A stretch of 64,000 bases of DNA, from assembly GCA_029207755.1 (NCBI GenBank), contig JARCOQ010000017.1:2182945-2246944 (forward strand), written 5' to 3'. Positions 1 through 13,190 of this stretch are shown here, in pieces; position 1 is the first letter of the stretch; each line of letters starts with the position of its first letter. A program made the position numbers and the translations under genes. The notes below the pieces were generated by a model. That model was not told where the DNA came from. It made no database searches and saw nothing but the letters and a program-made list of their open reading frames with translations. The stretch is from Chamaea fasciata. Lineage: Eukaryota > Chordata > Aves > Passeriformes > Sylviidae.

Positions 1-205
1 AAAAAAGCAACAAAAAGGACAAAAAAAACCCTGAAAACACAAAAAAACACAAAAAAACCCTAAACCAAAAGAAACCCAAAAAACCCCACATAAAAAACCC
101 CAACCAACAAAAAACAACAATAAAAAACCCCCCCAAAAAAAACAACAACAAAAAAAAACCCCACAAAAAACCCCAAACCAAACCAAACCAAATCAAATCA
201 AAAAA
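1..205. repeat. A/C-rich low-complexity tract
   Basis: Runs of A are interrupted by CCC, CACA and CAA words with no fixed period. No gene is visible here or in the unique-looking sequence that follows to about 885. The few AACCCTAA words do not form a telomere array. Confidence 0.85.
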
Positions 206-887
206 ACCCCAAAACCTTCAGCATCTGGGGGTTTTGTAGCTTTATTGATTCAGTGGTGCCTGGCTTTGAATGCCTTTAGAAGTGTTCTGATAGGTTTGGG
301 TTAAAAAAAAAAAATCAGGGTGAGAAAAATTGTCAATATTGGAAAAAGAGGTGAAGAGGAGTTATCAAATATTCAGAATTCATACAGCCTAGCTTAGCTC
401 ACTGGCAGTAAAATCAATAATACCCCAAATCCAGCAATAATCCACAGATTTGAAGGGGACAATATTGCCCAGGTAGGAACTTCGTGACCCAATTGAATAT
501 TTAAAAGTGTAAATCCTCGAGAGCAGAGGTGGGGGCTGTGCTTAAGAAGGTGAGGAACTGAAAAAACCTCATTTTAACTAAACCCAAAACTGGTTAAAAA
601 ATTCAAAAGAATGGAAGATTTTTTAGGGGCTGATGCAGCTTGGAGCTGGATTTGCTCCTGGATTCAACCCCAAATATCACTTTTTGAGCTTTAAATGGAG
701 AAGATTCACCCCGTGTGAGTGCAGCTCTGCAGCAGCGACACTCCTGAGCAGGACCTGACCTGTCCTCCATGTCCAAGGCTTGGCAATTACACTTCCCACG
801 TAACATTTAACTTCCCCCCTTTATTTTACCCACTTGTGAAAAAGCAATTTCAGCTTTAAATCTGATCACATTGTCAGCGTCAGCTGA

Positions 888-1033
888 CAGAGATGGCCGG
901 GGATGCTCAGGGATGCTCAGGGAAGCTTCGGGATGCTCAGGGAAGTTCAGGGATGTTCCGAGAGGCTCGGGAATGTTCCGGGATGCTCAGCAATGCTCAG
1001 GGATACCCATGGAAGTTCCGGGATGCCCGGAAC
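888..1033. repeat. degenerate ~15-bp minisatellite
   Basis: Repeated variants of GGGATGCTCAGG and GGAAGTTC(C/A)GG run for about 145 bases directly before the pyrimidine microsatellite. Short open frames across it are by-products of the repeat and show no protein similarity I recognise. Confidence 0.75.
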
Positions 1034-1079
1034 TCTGTCAGCAGGTGGCGGCGTTTAAGCCGCGCTCAGCGAGATGCAT

Positions 1080-1457
1080 TCCCTTTCGCTTTCCTTTCCT
1101 TTCCTTTCCTTTCCTTTCCTTTCCTTTCCTTTTCCTTTCCTTTCCTTTCCTCCTTTCCTTTCCTTTCCTTTCCTTTCCTTTCCTTTCCTTTCCTTCCTTT
1201 CCTTTCCTTTCCTTCCCTCCCTTCCCTTCCCTTCCCTTCCCTTCCCTTCCCTTCCCTTCCCTTCCCTTCCCTTCCCTTCCCTTCCCTTCCCTTCCCTTCC
1301 CTTCCCTTCCCTTCCCTTCCCTTCCCTTCCCTTCCCTTCCCTTCCCTTCCCTTCCCTTCCCTTCCCTTCCCTTCCCTTCCCTTCCCTTCCCTTCCCTTCC
1401 CTTCCCTTCCCTTCCCTTCCCTTCCCTTCCCTTCCCTTCCCTTCCCTTCCCTTCCCT
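1080..1457. repeat. pyrimidine pentamer microsatellite (TTTCC)n then (CCCTT)n
   Basis: The first ~130 bases are TTTCC-type units with small interruptions. From about 1,211 the array is nearly pure CCCTT, roughly 49 units. The plus strand is all pyrimidine, so the tract is a homopurine-homopyrimidine run able in principle to form triplex DNA. It creates long spurious open frames in several frames because five-base units have no stop codon. Confidence 0.97.
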
Positions 1458-3180
1458 CCGCATTGATCTATTTACAATTTTATTTACATTTTTTTGTAAA
1501 TAAAACTGTAACTAGATCAATTTGCACTGGTCCTGACAGAAGGAATGTCCCCGGTCAGCGGGAATTCTGCCAGTGAAGTTGGGGAAAGCTGTGCCTGGCT
1601 CGTTACAGGTGAGCTGGGAGGAGCTGGGGCTGTCTGGAATAAAAGTGAGGAATTTTGGGGGGTCGGGCTGGCGTCGTCACCCTGCAGAGCTGCTCAGAGG
1701 AGGTGCTCAGCATTCCAGGGATTTGTGCTGGGTGACGTGGGGGAAGCAGCAGCGGGGGAAGGACGGAAAAGCGGCGCTCAGCGTTTCCCAGGGATGCTGC
1801 ACTGACTCACTGGGAGCGCCTGGGACACTCTGCCCGCCCGGCATTTCACTTTCCCCATCCAGCTGATTGCCAAAGTCACCTCACAGCTCACAGGGCCAGG
1901 AATCACATCCAGCACTGCTCATGGACTCGGGGTTTGGGATTTAATCACTGGAGCTCTCCCCAGATACAGCTGTGACCTCCTTCCCCTGATAACCTGGAGG
2001 GTTTATCACTCTGCTCCTCCTCCTGCCACACCTCTCTCCTCCACCGCTTTACACCTCACACTTTGGGGCTTGACATTTCCTTCTCGCAAATGCTGCTTTT
2101 CAAATTCCTCTTTCAAAGGTTGGTGAGCTCAGTGACCAACCCCTGGCAAAGCCTGGGCCACAGAACATGGACAAATCAAACATTCCAGACACCTCCAAAG
2201 GACGTTTTCAGGCTGCCACCTGAAAAAAACCCCATAACTCTGGGATGACAAGAGTTGCTGTTGCCGTGCTTTTGAAATTACATTAAAGAAAACATTTTAG
2301 CACTTAAGAAAATCTCTTTGTAGAAATTCAGAGACCCCTAAAAAGGAGCAATGGGTTTGGGATCTGTTGAAACCGCTCTTCTCCTGCCTTGCTTTGGAAG
2401 TCCTGGATCAGTCCTGGAGCCAGCAGGATCCTTGGCTCACCCAGGTCTCACCTGGAATAGCAATTCCACTGATTGTTCAAAAATTTAGATGCTGTCCAGA
2501 TAACTGGGAAAGAAGATTCCTAGCAACCAACTATATTCCTTCACATCACTTCTACCAAATGGGATCATTGTATCCACCGAAGTTTCCATTATTGCAGCAA
2601 GCTTCAATAATGTCCATGACTTGGTCTTTCCTTCTAATCCACATTCAGGTTCCTGGAGGATTTGAGAGTGATTCCGATCTGAGCACGTGGCATTCCAGCC
2701 TTCTCAGCTCATCCTGCAGGGATGGCTTTGGGATTTTGTCTTTCCAGATGTGTTTGGTCTGGCTCAGAGCTGTCCCTGCGTTTATCTTTGTGCAATTGCT
2801 CTGCCTTCTGTTTACGAATTCGGGATTAGAGAGAGCTCCAGGGAAGTCTGGTTAAACCCAGCGGATTCCTCTGACCCGTGGGATTTGCATCATTTCCCCA
2901 GCAGAAACCCCCTCCCAGCCCACACCAAAGGCCAACTGGAATATCGGATTTAGGATTATTGGAAACACAGGTTTGGGCTGCCCAAAATCCCTCTGGGAAT
3001 TCACACCTTGCCACAGGAGCTTGACCCGCTTGGCAACTGCCGCAGGGGATTTTGGAGCTGATTTTCCCTCAAATCCAAGGCTCACCAGGGGCTAATGGAC
3101 CACAATTATTTACTCAACTCCTTCTGTGTCCTGCAACTTCCAGGGCTGGAAAACACTCCCTGCCTCGCCTTTTCCTCCCT
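1458..3180. other. intergenic, no gene recognised
   Basis: No exon with splice sites and recognisable protein similarity was found on either strand. Sequence composition is ordinary for avian intergenic DNA. Confidence 0.6.
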
Positions 3181-3600
3181 GGGAGACGGTGCCACAAGAT
3201 TATCAATCTCAGTGTTAACTTTCTGACCCTTTTCCTTCTTGGGAGAAGGTGCCACGAGATGATCAACTTCTGCTTTAAGTTTCTGAGCATTTTCCTCGCT
3301 GGTGGAGGATGCCACAAGGTAATCAACTTCTGTTTTAAGTTTCTGAGCGTTTTCCTCGCTGGTAGAGGGTTCCACAAGATGATCAACCTCATTTTTATGT
3401 TTCTGACCTTTTTCCTTCTTGGTCGAGGGTGCCATGAAATAATCAACTCCAGGTTTAAGTTTCTGACCCTTTTCCTCCTTGGTAGAGGGTGCCACAAGGT
3501 AATCAGCTTCTGTTTGAAGTTTCTGAGCATTTTCCTCCCTGACAGAGTGTGCCACAAGATAGACAACCTCAGTCTGAAGTTCCTGAGCATTTGGGACTCC
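3181..3600. repeat. 60-bp minisatellite, seven copies
   Basis: Seven consecutive 60-base units show no length variation. Each contains a TTTAAGTTTCTGA core and a GGTGCCACAAGAT core. The seventh copy diverges at its end. Because 60 is a multiple of three and stops are rare in the unit, open frames of 180-200 codons exist on both strands. The minus frame gives a charged 20-residue repeat, but substitutions among the first six copies fall about evenly over the three codon positions (my hand count 9, 10 and 7), which does not support coding. Confidence 0.93.
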
Positions 3601-5103
3601 AAATGAGGCTCTCTCAAGCAGCCTTGTGCCTTCCAAGCCTTCCCAGGTACTTCCAGCCACTTCCCCCCTCCTGCCAAGGAATTTTCTGTCTGTTCTCTTC
3701 TGCCTTCAGCCAAGGACAAACCCGGCTGATGAGCTGCCCCTGCCTGAGCACGTTTGTGCAGTTCAGACTGGAAGTGGCATTTCTGCTCTTTAATTGTCTG
3801 CTCTGGAAAAAAAAAAAAAAATCATCTTTTCAAGCCCTCTGGGTTTCCTCCGTGCTGCTACAACACCAAGTTTTGTTGTTAAAACAGGCAGGACTGTGGT
3901 GGCTGAGGGGAGAGTTTGGCTGCACCAGAGCTGTCCTTGTCGTGACAGACTCATGGGCAGGTTTGTTTTTAGCACCTTGAGTAAAATCCTAAGTCCCAGC
4001 AGTGAAAATGAAATGTGGGGGGGAAAAAAGGACAGACTCACACATCCTTTAAAAAAATTAGGTTATCCTTGTGATTGTCTTTGAAAGAAAGGAACACAAG
4101 CAAGAGAAGTTGATTTGAACATTGATATTTGGGTGATGAGGAGTAACTTCAACATTTGTTCAACTATCAAATTTCTCTCTTTAGAGAGAACCAGCTGTTA
4201 TGACTGAGTCCTGCTCCAGCTTCATCCATTCGTTCCCATTTTGAACAAAAAAAAACCCAAAAAAAAACCCCAACGAAACAATTTAAGCATGAAAAAATCC
4301 TCCTGAAGATGCCTCTGGTGCAGACAGAGGTGGAGGGGGAGGGAAATGCCAGCACATGACTCAGGCTGTGTCTCCAGCCACAGCCACTGTTTGCTCTGAG
4401 CCAGCCTCGTTCTAAAGTTAGCTTTAATTTCTTTTTTTTTTTTTTTTTTTTTTTTTTTGTGGCTCAGATCAGGTTTTTGTGTTGTTAAATTTGTTCCCTG
4501 GGGTCAGGGAGTCCGGCGCTCTGGTGTTTTCAGGTGTGGTTAATGATTTAAGGTGACTCATATGTCAGGGCTCACTCACTCAGGCCTCACAGCAAAGCCA
4601 GCGGTGACTCAGGGAGGGTTTTTTTTTGTTGTTTTTAATCCTTGTCTTGAGATGATGTGTGCTCACAGAGTTCTAAAAGCAAGAGGAGGAATCGATATTT
4701 CAGCACCTTTTATTTATTTATTTAGTTTTGTTGTTCCTTCTATCTATTTGTGACCCTGTGAGGAGATTATCTGGCTCTTATCAGGGAAGAGCCCAGATGT
4801 CCCAGAAAGGAGCAGGGTCTGGGCTCCTGCAGCTGCTGCAGGGCTGGGGGTACAGAGGACACCGTGGTTAATGTTTTTGCAGCTGGCATGTGACTTCAGA
4901 GGGGACACGGCCGGGACAGCGGAAAGGAGATCTCTCTCATGCATCATGTGGCACGCTCGGGGTTGCTGAGTGCAGGAGGCAGAAAAATCCTCCCAGGTCT
5001 CATCTGAACACGTCCAGGGCCCAGGGAAAGGAACGCACCCACTTTAGTCAGCTCTGGAAAGCACCTTCAGTGTGCACGGAGATTACACCGAGGACGTGGG
5101 GCA
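3601..5103. other. intergenic, poly-T tract
   Basis: No gene recognised. A run of about 27 T lies near 4,432-4,458, and a shorter A tract near 3,807. Confidence 0.6.
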
Positions 5104-5296
5104 GAATCACAGAGTGTTAAAGCTCATCCATCCTCCCCTGCCGTGCACAGGGACATTTCCCACCGTCCAGGGTGCTCCAACCTGGCCCTGGACACTTCCA
5201 GGGGTGAGGCAGCCACAGCTCCTCTGGGAATTCCATCCCAGCCCCTCACGGAGAGGAATTCCTTCCCAACCCGGGATCACAGAGGGAACGATTTCC
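5104..5296 (-). mobile_element. CR1 LINE 3' fragment
   Basis: Reading the plus strand gives the reverse complement of the CR1 3' end: a cacagag start, then a cctgccgtgcacagggacattt block, a ctggacacttccaggg block and cagccacagct...ctctgggaa. This order is characteristic of avian CR1. It is diverged and truncated, and ends where the tandem duplication begins. Confidence 0.8.
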
Positions 5297-6565
5297 ACGT
5301 GTCACTGTCCCCTGCTAGAGGCAGGCACAGCACCAACAGAAGCTGAGCTTCTGGTCAAAAATAAAGAATGAGCTTGAAGCGTTGAGTCAGACCAGAAATC
5401 CCAGAGGAAAACTGTGGGCGCATTCCGTAAAATGAGATTTCTTCCCCAAGTCTTAGTAACAGCCTAAACATTCTGTCATTTTTTTGGAATGCTGGGGAGA
5501 GATTTGGGACTATTTTATTATTTTTTTTCTTTCCCCCCAGGAAAAAAAAAAAAAACCACTGGTTGGGAATTCTAAAAGCATCTTTATTGCATTTGTGTGC
5601 CCTGCAAATTCCACGTGGAAACGTGGAATTCCGGATCCTGGCGCTTCCCCTGACCCCGGATTTTGGGGAGTTATTTATAACTGCCAGGAAGTTCTGCACG
5701 TCCCCACCGGTTTGGGTAATGTTTAATGGAGGTCAGTGTGCAATGAACTCCTCAGGTAACGGAGTCCAGTGGACAATCATTGCCCGACACTTCAGTTTTC
5801 TATTGGGATCATTTGACCTTTTAATTGAGCACTTAACCTGAAAGTTTACACAGGTTGAGGAAAAAAAATCCCCCCCAATATTACATATATTCTTCTCCAA
5901 ATTTCCATTTAAAGGGAAAACGTGAAAAAATGACGTGTCACTGTCCCCTGCTAGAGGCAGGCACAGCACCAACAGAAGCTGAGCTTCTGGTCAAAAATAA
6001 AGAATGAGCTTGAAGCGTTGAGTCAGACCAGAAATCCCAGAGGAAAACTGTGGGCGCATTCCGTAAAATGAGATTTCTTCCCCAAGTCTTAGTAACAGCC
6101 TAAACATTCTGTCATTTTTTTGGAATGCTGGGGAGAGATTTGGGACTATTTTATTATTTTTTTTCTTTCCCCCCAGGAAAAAAAAAAAAAAACCACTGGT
6201 TGGGAATTCTAAAAGCATCTTTATTGCATTTGTGTGCCCTGCAAATTCCACGTGGAAACGTGGAATTCCGGATCCTGGCGCTTCCCTGACCCCGGATTTT
6301 GGGGAGTTATTTATAACTGCCAGGAAGTTCTGCACGTCCCACCGGTTTGGGTAATGTTTAATGGAGGTCAGTGTGCAATGAACTCCTCAGGTAACGGAGT
6401 CCAGTGGACAATCATTGCCCGACACTTCAGTTTTCTATTGGGATCATTTGACCTTTTAATTGAGCACTTAACCTGAAAGTTTACACAGGTTGAGGAAAAA
6501 AAATCCCCCCAATATTACATATATTCTTCTCCAAATTTCCATTTAAAGGGAAAACGTGAAAAAAT
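5297..6565. repeat. tandem duplication, two ~635-bp copies
   Basis: Copy A starts at 5,297 and copy B at 5,933, an offset of 636 bases. B ends near 6,565 where the sequence departs at AAAAAATG. The copies look identical except for homopolymer lengths: an A run in the middle, CCCC versus CCC in two places, and a C7 versus C6 run. No gene is recognised inside. The pattern fits either a very recent tandem duplication or a false duplication in the assembly. Confidence 0.96.
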
Positions 6566-8889
6566 GTGGTTTTCCTGTGCTGGCTGGTGTTGGAGCTCAC
6601 AGGAGGAGGTTTTGGGGCGTTTGAGGGGTTTTGGGGTGATGAAGCCCACGGATTTCCCGGCGGGGCAGAGTGGGGCACGCACTCCGGGGCTGGGATGGGC
6701 TGCACTCCTTGGCCTCTCCCTTATCACAGGAGGGATTCCTGCTGGAGGTTTGCTCGGGGTGAGCTGGGTTTGCTGTGCACACACAGAGCATGGCCATACC
6801 CCGTGTTTTCCGTGCTGTTCATTCACTCAGGACTGGGAATTTCTCCTGGCACAGCCGGGACCGGGCTGTTGGTGCTGCTGTGGGGTCCAGCCTGTCTCTC
6901 TGTGCATTCCCTGATGCTTCAGACACTGCCTGACTGCATTCCTCAGGGCTGAGCCTGCTCCCAAAGGGAATCCTGCTGAGAATGGCAGTGAGAGAAGCCA
7001 CACCACGATAAAATATATATATTTATATGTCCTTGTGACACTTTTGCAGCTCTGGTGGATCACCCGGCTGCTAAAAAGGGGTTGTAACACTCCCAAGGAA
7101 GTAGCTCGGAGATTCAGAGACCTCAAATTCCAATGGGTTGGGTGTTTTTTTTTTCCCACCCTCAATAGTGTCCAATAAAAGATAAAAAGGTGGGAACAGT
7201 TTTCCTTCAGATCAGCGACTGCTGACAGCCAGGGCAGTGCTCTTACTCACGGGCAAGCCTGACAATCCCAAACTCACTCATCCATCCTCCGAGAGGAATT
7301 TATTCCAGCCCAGATCACGCAGTTCACTGCTGCTGAGAAGGAGGAACGACCTTTTGCAATAAGTTCCTCCTGGCCAAACATCCCTTGCTGCTGGCTTTTT
7401 TCCTCCCAGGTTGCCCAAGAGCGTTAAGGAAAATTCAATGAGATTTTTTTTTTTTTCACACCACTGACTACCCGATGCTTTTGTTGGCAGCGACAAAACC
7501 CCGGGCTTGGAAGTTTGTGCAATGTGGAGATGGGATGGGTGGGTGGGGGAATAACTGAAAATGTGAAAGGAAACTCAGGGTTCAGGGTGTGGGATCTGGG
7601 ATGATTCTGCTTTGGGTGAGACAGAGAGGGAGAGTGAAAGAGAAAGGAATTCAGCACAGAAGCAGTCCTCGCTGAAAATTTTCAGTGAAGTTGTAGAGAA
7701 GAAATGGGTCTGGGAGATAATTTCTCTAAACGTTTTCATGGCTAAGGAAAAACAGAGGCTACAAAGACTTTTACATCTCTGAATATTTTCCGTATCCCCT
7801 GTGCAAACAAAGTGGTTTTGACTCAAGCCCTGCTCAAAATCTCCACAATTTTCCTTGTTGACAGATCTGGCTGAAAAAACCCCAGCAATTAACACACAAA
7901 ATTAACGACAGCTTCTCTGCTAGAACAAACTCCTGGAGGTAATGGCTCTTGGAGCTTTAATGACCTCTCCAGAAAATGGAAACGGTCATTTCCAGCACAG
8001 GCAGCTGTTATTCCAGCTTTTTAACCATCACGGCCAACCCAGGAAATATTGTTGTGCTCCGAACTGGTGGAAATCTTGCTCTGAGTGAGCCTGTGACAAA
8101 GAATATTCAACTTGTGAGAGCAGGGAAGAGCAACCAGTCGTTCTGCTTGGTTTTGTTATTTGTCTCCATCCCATCCAGTCTGGAAAACGTAGAAACAAAG
8201 AACTCTTCGTTTGTTATAAAATATTTATTACATATTTATATGTTATCATAAATATGGATTAATCCTGTGACCCTTCCAGGAAAGCTGAGGGTGCTGCACG
8301 ATCCAAAAGAGGGGAAATCCACATGAGCTGAGAGCGGCGCTGGCACTCCTCACCAATGAGCACGATGAGCGGGGGGATGATCAGAGCTGCTGCATTTGCT
8401 CAGGTATTGTCCTTGGAGCGGAGCCACGACCACGCCATTTCTGACTTCACTTTTTGAGTAAAAGTCTCATTACTCACGGGAGTGTCCCACGCTGCTCTGC
8501 AGCTCTCCTGGCCTGATTCTCCTCCCGGTTTCCCTGCTCTGCCCCGAGGTCACGGGGCTGCACTGTGCTGGTTACCCACGCTCTGACACCGGCTCCCACC
8601 CTGGGGGCGTTTTGGGGTCACGTCCTGACCCTCGTTGCCTTTACAAAGTCTCTTAACACGACCTGGATCCTTTATTTCTTCTGACACCATCATTCTGCCC
8701 TGCTCTTCAGGCTCAGAACGGTTCCTAACGTGGGGATATTTGGGAAATCTGGGGAAATGTGCAGCTGAGAGCTGTGAGCGTGTGTCCCTGCTCCTGGAGA
8801 TGCCCTGAGCACAGCCCTGGGCTTCCCTTTCCTACCTCCCCTGGAGCCCTGAGGGAGGGATCTGGGGGTGGTTTGGCCACAGCTCATCC
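6566..8889. other. intergenic, no gene recognised
   Basis: Nothing beyond ordinary sequence and a few short A/T runs was seen. Open frames here lack recognisable domains or paired splice sites. Confidence 0.6.
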
Positions 8890-9250
8890 CAGAATGGTTC
8901 GGGTTGAAGGAATTGTCCAGCTGATCCCATCCCACCCCTGCCATGGCAGGGACACCTCCCACTGTCCCAGGCTGCTCCAAATCCTGGCCTCGGGCACTTC
9001 CAGGGATCCAGGGGCAGCCACAGCTTCTCTGGGAATCTGTGCCAGGGTCTGCCCAGCCTCACAGGGAGGGATTTCACCCCAGTATCCCACCTGAACCTCC
9101 TCTCTGTCAGTTTGAAGCCATTCCCCCTTGTCGTGACACTCCATCCCTATAAACTGTCACTCTCCGTCTTTCCTGCAGCTCCTCCAGGCCACGATGGGGT
9201 CACCCCAAAGCTTCTCCAGGCTGAACAATCCCGATTCTCCCAACCTTCCC
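8890..9250 (-). mobile_element. CR1 LINE 3' fragment
   Basis: The plus strand starts with an agaatggttcgggttgaagg block, then ccctgccatggcagggacacct, the ggcacttccaggga and agccacagcttctctggga blocks, the cctcctctctgtcagtttgaagc block and a ttcccccttgtc block. These are the reverse complement of CR1 3' blocks in the right order, so the element reads on the minus strand. Confidence 0.92.
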
Positions 9251-12200
9251 TCACAGCTGGGGGGGTCACCAGTGCCAACCCCAGTTGGGACACTCAGGCT
9301 GGGGACGTTGAGAGTGGACCTGATATTTCTGGCCCTAAGAGATTTCAACCTGCTGGCAGCTGCTAACGTTTTCCCAAGGAAAAATTCCTCAAGGAAGCTT
9401 CTTCTCAAAACAATCTTGGCAGACAACTCTCCTCTCTCCAAACCACCTTTCTCCAGGTGGTGTTTGGCTGTTTCTCTGGTTTAACCCATGGGATCAGAGA
9501 GGTGTTGTTCCTATTCCCCAACCATGTTCAGTCTGTGTGGGAACACCTCATAAAAGGTAGTAAGAATTAGACAAGAAAAACCTTTTTTCTGTGCTCTTTG
9601 CATTCTGAAATATTTGGAGTCTCTCATCTTTCTGTCGTGTCCTACAGTGACAATTCCCCACCCAGGAGCAGCCAGCCCAGGCCATGGCCCCCTTGCCCGG
9701 CCATCCTGGTGGGCCCTGAGCTGGTTTTTGTGTGTTTTTGGTGGAAAACGTCTCAGGTTGAAGGTTTCCCCCTCACCCCGTGCCCTGGCACTGGTTACTC
9801 ATCAAACCCCCTGCTATTAATAGCAGAGCACGGGGTGGGAGTGCAGGTTCAGCCAGTGCGTTCTCATGCCAAAAATAGCCACACAAAAGTCCAACCCTGA
9901 TGAAACTTTAACTATTTTTAGTAAGAAAACCTCACATACTATACTAACCAACTGACCCCTGACACTCACGTCCGAATTCCTCAGGCTGGAATAAATATGG
10001 ACATTTGTAAATACATTTATACAGAATAAATGTGTAAAAACCCCACATCATCTGTTGTATTTACAGATTCCATTTAATATCTCTTTTGGCTGTATTTCCA
10101 AATTAATAAATATCTTTCCCCCCCCCTACTTTTCAGCTGATGAGGTGAAATGAAGCTCAAGGATGTTTCAGTGTGTTTTATTAACTGCAGTCAGTGATGG
10201 TGGTGATGGGCATGAGCTGAAGGTGTTCCCTGCTCCTGTCCAAACCAAGATTTGGGGCAGGCTGAGGAAACAGCCCAGGGAGCGACAGAAATGGGGTGGG
10301 TGGGGGATTCCAGAAGGGAAGGGGAAGGATCCTGCCAGGCTGAGATGAGCCCTGAGGGTGAGAATTGATGGAGCCTCAATTCCTAACTCAGTGATTCCAG
10401 GGAAATCTGGAGAGGGGCAGCACGACATGAGAGCAGAGAACTCTGAGAGGCAGCAGAGGAGGTGGAGCCCACCTGCTTTTGTTACAGAATTAACTCGGCG
10501 TTACATGCTGCTCCCTGAGCTTTTAGAGCTTTTCCTATTAATGTCGTATTTATGATTTTTTTTGTGAGAAGATGAGAAAATCCTGCACGGGCTGCTGGGA
10601 GTGGCTCAGGAGCAGGTTGTCCCCAGGACTGGCACTGCCTGATCACAGTCTGGCTCTGAGCAAAGCTCCATCTCTGGATTAACAACTGAAAATAAATCAG
10701 TTGACTCTGTCTGCGCAGACAAGAGCAGCCAGGCAGAAATGGCTGCATATTTCTGGAAGTTTTAGCGCTCTCCATGCACCAAGAAGGTTCAGCTGTTGGC
10801 AGAAGTAAAGTTTTCCTGCTCAGACCGAGATTGTCCACGGTTTTCACACCATTTAGTGGTGCTGACTTGGGCCTGATGATGCTGCGCCTGGAGGTGTTTG
10901 GGTGGAGCTGCTTTCTAAAAATCAAAGCATGCCATGGGGCTGAGGTGGTTTTTGTGAAATGCCCTTTCAAAATGAGAATGAAGAGTTGTTGACATAATAA
11001 TGTCGAAAACTGCAGGTTTGGAGCTTGACTGGAAGAAAAATCTTTGTCCTGGAGGAAACTCTTGTAACAGCTCTGTTAATTTAAAAAAAATTTTAGCTTT
11101 TAAAAAAGTTTTAAACTTTTAAAAAAGTATTCCAAAAAGATTCCTTCCCATTAGGTTTGCATCCAGCTGATGTGTTTTCCCTCTCCCAAACTTTTGCTAA
11201 AAAACCCCACCTTTGATTCAATCAGGTTTTCAAGCACAGAAGAATTTTAAATTTCAGGATTGTTCAGAACAAAAGCACACCTGGTTCCCCTTGTCCTTCA
11301 GCAGGGCTGGTGAGGGGCACTGACACTGTGTGACCCCCCTGCTTTAACCTTCCTCGGAAAAAATGTCATTTCCACGTCTGTGTTTGCCCAGGGGCTTTGA
11401 TTTCCCCCAGAAATTCCAGTTGCGCCTGCTACTGTTTGGTTTTTGGGGTTTTTTTTAATTATTTTTTTTATTCCATGGGTGCCATTGACTTCTATAAATA
11501 GCACACTCCTCTCTCTCCGTGTCACAAATCTGTTTCGACCAAAAAAAAAAGAGTTTTCCAGTCTGGCACCGCTTTGGGTGCCAAGCACAACCCCAGAGGG
11601 GCTGGGAGGAAGCAGCAGCTTCCCCAGGGGATGATGAATATGCAGAAAAAACCCCTCTGTGCTCTGTGTTTGTGAGGGCGCAGGCCAGAGCCTGCTGCTG
11701 CATCAAGGCACGGATCAAACACTTGGCCTCCTCCCCGAGCAGCCCCTGCAGGCAGCACGACCTGCTATTTTTAAACCTTTATTCCATTCATTTCCGCAGA
11801 CAAATAAAAACTTCCCCCGGTGCAGTGGTTATCTGTTGGCTCAGATCCTTCAAGCAATGAGTTTCCCCTTCCAATTCTGCCTTTGGGCGAGAAGAACTTC
11901 GAGAGGGTGATGAATCAACTGCGTTTGGAGCTTCTGTCCTGTCTGGAAAATGTCTTGGGGCACACCTTCCCTTGCCAGGCTTCCCTCAGAGCCTGGCCCC
12001 GTGCTGGGAACTTGTCTGGCCACTGTTCAGCAATAAAAATACCTTTTGCAATGAGTTCCTTTCCCATCGCAGCCAGAAGGGAAGTCCCCTCCTGAGAGAG
12101 GTTCTTGCTCATCCAAAGTGAGATTTCAGCTTTTAGAACAAAAAACTAAAATCCTGCTGGGTTTGGGTGGCTTCATTTCACTTTAATATTTAAAGAACCT

Positions 12201-13015
12201 GAGGGGCTGCATCTCAAATTAAGTGTTTCAGCACCCAAAGTTCTCTTAAGAGAGATTTTGGGGATCCTCCTGGCTCCTTTGGCTGCTCTTGGGGGTGTTC
12301 CTGTCCTTTCCAGCTGCGAGGGCTCATCCCCAGGCACAAACTGGTGCCACATTCCTGCTGTTGACTCCAGCAACTCTGCAGCCAAGAGGTGAGTCAGAGC
12401 AGCCCTGTGATCCTGCTGAAAGCAACCCTGCACAAAAAGGGCTTTTTTTGTCTGGATCAAAGTCCCAGGATCCCTGCTCAGGAAAGGGGGTGAAGGACAA
12501 GGGCTCATAATCAGTCTGTGCACCACAAAGTTCCTTGGGGTGCAATCTCCTCAGGGCTTTTATTGCAGGCCAGCAAACCACACCTAAAAAAATTCCCCCG
12601 GCTCCTTTGGGATTGGTGTGAGCAGCTCCCAGTTCTCTCCATTTCAGGAGAATTTAACTCCCTTTAATGAATTGTGTCGAAGTGGAAGCATCATCTATAA
12701 AGAAGTCAGTAAATAAAATATCCTTTTGGTTATGGGTTTGAATTCTTCTTGTCACTCTATGGCTCTTTCTGCCCCCAAAAATCCTTTTCAATCTGCACAC
12801 AAATAGGTATTGGATAGACAGGTAGGATGCACCACTCGTTCTGGAGCTATTAAATCTGATAAAATGCTATTTCACTCCCCTGCAAATGTTTCCCTCAGCC
12901 TGCACTTCTTATCAGCCATTCCAGGAGCGAGCACTTAGAGGTGAACTTTGGAATATTAAATTTTCTCAGGAAAACCAAATGCCTGATCTCTTTTGGAGCC
13001 AGCTTCCCTTCGTAA
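9251..13015. other. intergenic, no gene recognised
   Basis: No exon could be supported. AT-rich sequence lies around 9,900-10,130. Confidence 0.6.
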
Positions 13016-13190
13016 GTCTTGAACCACAGAACCACAGGTGAGTTTAGATCAGAAAAGATCTCCAAGGGTCCAACCTCTGCCCCATCTCCACCCTGTCACC
13101 CAAACCAGAGCACTGAGGGCCACCTCCAGTGGTGGCTGGAGCTCCCAATAAGAATGTCCAGGGTGTCCAGTTACTGGAGGGCTTTATACC
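13016..13190 (-). mobile_element. CR1-type LINE fragment, diverged
   Basis: The plus strand begins with accacagaaccacag, then an agatcagaaaagatctccaag block and a gtccaacctctg block, which resemble reverse-complement CR1 3' sequence of a diverged subfamily. The match becomes unclear after about 13,110. Confidence 0.6.

Noticed and set aside
1..230. Telomeric repeat at the window start
   Set aside because: Only scattered CCCTAA words; no tandem TTAGGG array.
871..1576. Open frames of over 200 codons across the pyrimidine repeat
   Set aside because: They are translations of a stop-free pentamer (FPFLS, LPFPS units) and run in several frames on both strands.
3106..3719. 184- and 201-codon minus frames as a repeat protein or BCAS1 exon
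   Set aside because: Substitutions are spread evenly over codon positions, frames overlap on both strands and no similarity to BCAS1 is apparent.
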